Of a DNA stretch of 19,736 nucleotides, positions 16,730 to 19,736 are shown in pieces. Origin of the DNA: RGIG3159 sp045640565. GTDB lineage: Bacteria; Bacillota; Clostridia; Oscillospirales; Oscillospiraceae. Under the pieces are notes generated by a model that was not told the origin of the DNA, did not search any database, and worked only from the letters and a program-made list of their open reading frames with translations. The position numbers and the translations under genes were made by a program. Each line of letters opens with the position of its first letter. The stretch's first letter is position 1. The stretch lies in assembly GCA_045640565.1 (NCBI GenBank), contig JAZUFG010000060.1:1-19736 (forward strand), read 5' to 3'.

Positions 16730-17596
16730 ATGAAAGATATCTATCATCAGTCCCTGAATATCAACTATATGGACGCCATCGATGCTGCCTATGATACCAT
16801 GAACCCAACGGAACAGCGCATTTCCGACTATATCCGGGCCCATGGCCTCGCCTGCTGCAGTATGTCTGCCCGAGACTTAGCTGAAGCCTGTGCCTGCAGC
16901 CCGGCATCCATTGTCCGCTACGCCAGGCTGCTGAACTTTGAGGGCCTCACAGATCTGAAATACCACATCCGACGCTCCGGGTATGCGGTCGCAAAGGATG
17001 ATATCATGCTCTCTTCCTCCGATGCTCTGCCCTCCATGAAACAAAAGGCTCTGCAGTTTTCTCTTCTCTCCCTGAGAAATACGGTAAATGGAATTGACGA
17101 CTTCCTGCTCACCGCCGCAGCAGAAGCGATCCTAAAAGCAGAACATGTGGAATTCTGCGCCATGGGCAGCGCTGCAGGTGCTGCTCTTTCTGCCTGCAGT
17201 CAGTTTCTTTCCTTTGGCATTTCCGCTTCTTTTTTTCAGGATCAGCTCCTGCAGCTCCGCTCCGCGGCAAGTCTCCGAAAGGGAGATGTCTTAATCGGCA
17301 TCAATTACCACAATGCTGCAGCAAATCTGGTGGAAGCTTTTTCCGCAGCCAGAAAAAGAGGCGTGACCACCATCCTGATTACTGCCATCCGGAGCGGCAT
17401 TCTCTCTGAGATGGCCGATATCTCTTTTTTTACCCCTGTGCGAAAAGTTGAAAACTCCCTCAATATTTCCGCAAGCGGGCTTTGTCAAAGCATGGTCCTG
17501 CAGCTTCTCCTCCTGCGCATCTGGCAGCTGGCTCCTGAAAGGCTGAATTCCGAAAGTTCCCGTCTGCAGCCTCTTACCGAAACTATGTTGCGCTGA
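16730..17596 (+). CDS. MurR/RpiR family transcriptional regulator (HTH-SIS)
   Basis: A 288-residue DNA-binding regulator. Residues about 18-82 are the HTH_6 domain (MNPTEQRISDYIRAHG, then SMSARDLAEACACSPASIVRYARLLNFEGLTDLKYHIRR). Residues about 115-255 are a SIS sugar-phosphate-binding domain (VEFCAMGSAAGAALSACSQFLSFG, GDVLIGINYHNAAANLVEAFSAARKRGVTTILITA). ATG 16730 is preferred, with GGAGG at 16721-16725. An in-frame ATG at 16691 overlaps the promoter. It is divergent from the RraA-Ldh2 operon with a palindrome between, so it is inferred to control that operon and itself in response to a phosphorylated sugar or acid. Its stop codon is one base before a 29-bp hairpin repeat. Confidence 0.88.
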   Translation: MKDIYHQSLNINYMDAIDAAYDTMNPTEQRISDYIRAHGLACCSMSARDLAEACACSPASIVRYARLLNFEGLTDLKYHIRRSGYAVAKDDIMLSSSDALPSMKQKALQFSLLSLRNTVNGIDDFLLTAAAEAILKAEHVEFCAMGSAAGAALSACSQFLSFGISASFFQDQLLQLRSAASLRKGDVLIGINYHNAAANLVEAFSAARKRGVTTILITAIRSGILSEMADISFFTPVRKVENSLNISASGLCQSMVLQLLLLRIWQLAPERLNSESSRLQPLTETMLR

Positions 17597-17598
17597 AA

Positions 17599-17627
17599 GA
17601 GTCAATGAGAACCGTCCCCATTGACTC
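17599..17627. repeat. 29-bp hairpin repeat, left copy flanking the amidohydrolase
   Basis: Arms GAGTCAATG and CATTGACTC (9 bp) surround an 11-base loop AGAACCGTCCC. It is an exact direct repeat of 19428-19456. It lies two bases after the RpiR stop codon and seven bases from the end of the amidohydrolase gene. No T run follows on the plus strand. Confidence 0.92.
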
Positions 17628-17633
17628 GCGCAT

Positions 17634-19400
17634 TTACTGTGCGGAATAAACATTCTCCCCTTCAAAATAGGTATTGAGAATCTTCGTATCTCCTATGGTG
17701 CGCAGTTCTTCTTCATACTCCAATATATTCCTGTCGAGAATAACGAAATCCGCGTATTTTCCCACCCTGATTGAACCTCTTTCATTTTCAAGGCCGAGCT
17801 GCCATGCTCCATTGATTGTCAGCGCCTGCAATCCTTCCCGAACGGTAAGAAGCTCATTGGCCGCAAATGGCTGAGCATCCTCCCCCGGCGTAATTCCCGT
17901 TACCGCAACTTCAAGAACGTTCATGATACTGCCGTCAACGAACTCCGCCGCAGGAGCGTCGGTGGAAGAACTCATGACGACGCCGTTTTCAATCAGGGAT
18001 TTCATCGGATATCCGCTGTAATACATATCTTCCGGCAGATAACTGAGAATATGCTGTTTGATCTGCATCTCTTCCGGATCGGAATCATTATAATCCGTAT
18101 GCCAGATTATATTTTCCACAATAGGAATCTTATATTCTGCCGCACGCAAAATGTCATTGGATTGAATATTGCGAACATGTTCTAGACTGTTTCTGAATTG
18201 ATTGCCGTTTGCTTTATTTGAAGCAATATAAACGTCAAGCATTGCTTCGCATGCAGCATCGCCGAAGGAGTGTGTATGTATTAAAATGCCCTTCTTGTTT
18301 GCATATTGAACCAACGAATTCAGTTCTTCCTGATTCCAGATGATATTCCCGTGTTCCAAGCCTTCTTCGGCATACTTGTATTCATCAATGATCCAACCCG
18401 TTCCGCTTTCAACAACACCGTCTGCAAAAAGTTTTATATAAGCAGGATTAAAGTGGGTGCTTGAATATTTATCAACTATATCAACTACCTCGTCAACTCT
18501 GGTCTGGTAAATATCCGCGTCATAGCTCTTGATGCAATAACATCCTGCGACATTGATTTTCAATTCTCCCGCGTCGTCCATCTTTTTGAGAGTTTCATAT
18601 AAACCTGTCGGATGATACATGTTGGTGAACCCATCCAGCGCATTTGTATACCCCAATTTCAAAAGCTCATTCATACCGTAAATACATGCATCTTTATATT
18701 GCTCGTCGGTCAAGGGTTTTGAAATCACTTTGTCGATAACATAATATACTGCCTGTTCACCCAAATAACCACTCGGGTTGCCGTCTTTATCAAGTCCGAC
18801 TTCGCCGCCCCGCACATGCGGATTATCCATTATGCCGGCTTTTTTTAATGCGGTAGTGTTGCAAACCGCGCTGTGTCCGTCACTGGAAATTAAAACGGCC
18901 GGTATGCCGGGGGCTATATTTTCAATTTCGTCGGCAAAATTAATTCCGGAACTCCGCTTTTCAAACAATTCATAAGGATCCCATCCAAAAGAAACAAATT
19001 GTTTTATATCCTTCGTTTTAACCTGTTCTTCCAGGGTTTTCAATACTTTCTCATAGTTTTCGCCGCTGCCTGGGAACTGTGAATTTAACCCTATTCCATC
19101 AAAATAATGGCTATGGCCTTCCGTACATCCCGGGATGATAAGTCCTTCCCCACCCCTGTCGATTACTTCGGTCACGCCTTTCTGAATGAAACGCTCCGTG
19201 CCTTTCCTGTCTCCTACATAAATATACTTGCCATCCTTGACCGCGAATGCTTCCGCGAGACCATCATTTTCATCTTCGGCGGTGTAGATCGTTCCGTAAA
19301 CAACCAGATCAGCGGTTTCCACCGGTGTGCTGTCCACCGCACAAGCGGACATGGAAAGTGCCATAAGACAGATCATGAATACTGCAATTATTTTTTTCAT
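17634..19400 (-). CDS. Lipoprotein amidohydrolase, YtcJ-like (Amidohydro_3 family)
   Basis: A 588-residue metal-dependent amidohydrolase with a lipoprotein signal (basic start, hydrophobic core, lipobox ending MSAC with lipidated C20). It is therefore probably anchored outside the cell membrane. The catalytic barrel has the metal ligands H96 and H98 in the GHSHYF segment, the lysine region YIKLFADGVVESGTG, the HTHSFGDAA and SLEHVRNI histidine motifs, and the aspartate in SSTDAPA. The C-terminal LTVREGLQALTINGAWQLGLENERGSIRVGKYADFVILD is typical of the family. YtcJ-like enzymes hydrolyse amide or cyclic amide bonds, mostly of unknown substrates. It is not SsnA, which is cytoplasmic and of a different subgroup. 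AAAGGTG precedes ATG 19400. The gene is noticeably more AT-rich than its neighbours and sits between exact 29-bp repeats, indicating recent acquisition. Confidence 0.87.
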   Translation of the reverse strand: MKKIIAVFMICLMALSMSACAVDSTPVETADLVVYGTIYTAEDENDGLAEAFAVKDGKYIYVGDRKGTERFIQKGVTEVIDRGGEGLIIPGCTEGHSHYFDGIGLNSQFPGSGENYEKVLKTLEEQVKTKDIKQFVSFGWDPYELFEKRSSGINFADEIENIAPGIPAVLISSDGHSAVCNTTALKKAGIMDNPHVRGGEVGLDKDGNPSGYLGEQAVYYVIDKVISKPLTDEQYKDACIYGMNELLKLGYTNALDGFTNMYHPTGLYETLKKMDDAGELKINVAGCYCIKSYDADIYQTRVDEVVDIVDKYSSTHFNPAYIKLFADGVVESGTGWIIDEYKYAEEGLEHGNIIWNQEELNSLVQYANKKGILIHTHSFGDAACEAMLDVYIASNKANGNQFRNSLEHVRNIQSNDILRAAEYKIPIVENIIWHTDYNDSDPEEMQIKQHILSYLPEDMYYSGYPMKSLIENGVVMSSSTDAPAAEFVDGSIMNVLEVAVTGITPGEDAQPFAANELLTVREGLQALTINGAWQLGLENERGSIRVGKYADFVILDRNILEYEEELRTIGDTKILNTYFEGENVYSAQ

Positions 19401-19416
19401 CGATATACACCTTTCA

Positions 19417-19456
19417 GAGTCAATGGGGAGTCAATGAGAACCGTCCCCATTGACTC
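19417..19456. repeat. 29-bp hairpin repeat, right copy, plus partial inverted copy
   Basis: Bases 19428-19456 are identical to 17599-17627. Immediately before them, 19417-19428 (GAGTCAATGGGG) equals the first 12 bases of the repeat's reverse complement, so about one and a half copies lie on this side. The repeat lies between the amidohydrolase start and the end of the rRNA methyltransferase gene. Confidence 0.9.
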
Positions 19457-19474
19457 TCTCTTCTCACATCCATC

Positions 19475-19736
19475 CTATCGCTTTGACCCGTCTTGAATAT
19501 ACACTCTGGACATCAACACGACAGTCTCCACATGGGCGCAGCGGGGGAACATATCGAAGGCTTCTGCATGCTCCAGCCGGTAATGCTCTGCAAGGGCTTT
19601 CAAATCCCGGGCCAGAGTGGCCGGGTCACAGGAAACATAGACGATTCTTTCCGGTTTCATGGCAAATATTGCGTCGATCACATCCCGGCTGACGCCCTTT
19701 CGGGGCGGATCCATGACAATGACATCCGGGTGGACT
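19475..19736 (-). CDS. rlmD: 23S rRNA (uracil-C5)-methyltransferase, RlmD/RumA type (partial, C-terminal end)
   Basis: Only the last 86 or so codons are in the window; the gene continues beyond base 19736. The visible part starts VHPDVIVMDPPRKGVSRDV and carries the conserved MDPPRKG motif and the YVSCDPATLARDL segment, whose cysteine is in the family signature. It ends with the family's DMFPRCAHVETVVLMSRV. These enzymes methylate a uracil in 23S rRNA using S-adenosylmethionine. Which of RlmD or RlmCD-type proteins it is cannot be told from the tail. The stop codon lies 18 bases from the right-hand 29-bp repeat. Confidence 0.9.
   Translation of the reverse strand, partial: VHPDVIVMDPPRKGVSRDVIDAIFAMKPERIVYVSCDPATLARDLKALAEHYRLEHAEAFDMFPRCAHVETVVLMSRVYIQDGSKR

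Noticed and set aside
17599..17627. Left hairpin as an intrinsic terminator for the RpiR gene
   Set aside because: The stem is only 9 bp with an 11-base loop and no T run follows on the plus strand, so a terminator call is not supported.
17634..19400. Amidohydrolase as the missing SsnA of the ygfK-ssnA-ygfM-ygfN set
   Set aside because: The signal peptide with lipobox and the YtcJ-type motifs place it in Amidohydro_3, and it lies in a separate, apparently acquired segment far from the molybdenum operon.
19428..19456. Repeat as the promoter (-35 TTGACT) of the amidohydrolase
   Set aside because: TTGACT occurs in the repeat arms, but no -10 box lies 16-18 bp downstream before the start codon; the nearest TATA-like string is 21 bp away.

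Overview
The window looks like a piece of an anaerobic, probably gut-associated, Clostridia-type Firmicute. The evidence is the gene content: a molybdenum hydroxylase set of the kind found in purine-fermenting clostridia, an RpiR regulator, a GntR/LacI-type regulator, and a clostridial-style REP-associated transposase. Strong AAGGAGG-type ribosome sites and TTGAAA/TATACT promoters fit the same picture. Most genes are GC-rich. Two are visibly more AT-rich, the transposase gene (11215-11655) and a lipoprotein amidohydrolase (17634-19400), and both are associated with repeats. The genus cannot be fixed from the sequence alone.

Region 1 (1-10107, + strand) is one tight operon of five genes of the xanthine dehydrogenase/aldehyde oxidase family, behind an extended -10 promoter at 8-35. 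The order is: [2Fe-2S]-molybdenum fusion (selenium-dependent XDH type), molybdenum subunit, [2Fe-2S]-FAD fusion, YgfM-like FAD subunit, and YgfN/XdhD-like molybdenum subunit. The last has lost its iron-sulfur ligands and both purine-orienting active-site residues. Together they give three catalytic subunits, two FAD subunits and two intact FeS domains. The likely role is anaerobic interconversion of purines (urate, xanthine, hypoxanthine) or related heterocycles. The usual companions ygfK, ssnA and ygeWXY are not in the window.

Region 2 (10108-11655) has a small membrane protein of unknown function with its own promoter. It is followed by a 455-base repeat-rich intergenic stretch with a duplicated terminator module and a large compound hairpin, then a REP-associated tyrosine transposase (- strand). 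Palindromic repeats lie inside that transposase's coding sequence and just after its stop.

Region 3 (11683-16503, all - strand) reads, in transcription order: RraA/HMG-aldolase-like protein, Ldh2-type NAD(P)-dependent 2-hydroxyacid dehydrogenase, a terminator overlapping a new promoter, histidine phosphatase, aldose 1-epimerase (galM), and a GntR-HTH/sugar-binding-fold repressor whose promoter sits inside nested inverted repeats. This looks like carbohydrate or hydroxyacid metabolism.

Region 4 (16504-19736): an RpiR/SIS regulator (+) is divergent from the RraA-Ldh2 pair, with a palindromic operator candidate between the two promoters. A lipoprotein YtcJ-like amidohydrolase (-) follows, flanked by exact 29-bp hairpin-forming direct repeats, which suggests a mobilised or inserted cassette. 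The window ends inside a RlmD/RumA-type 23S rRNA uracil methyltransferase gene (-).
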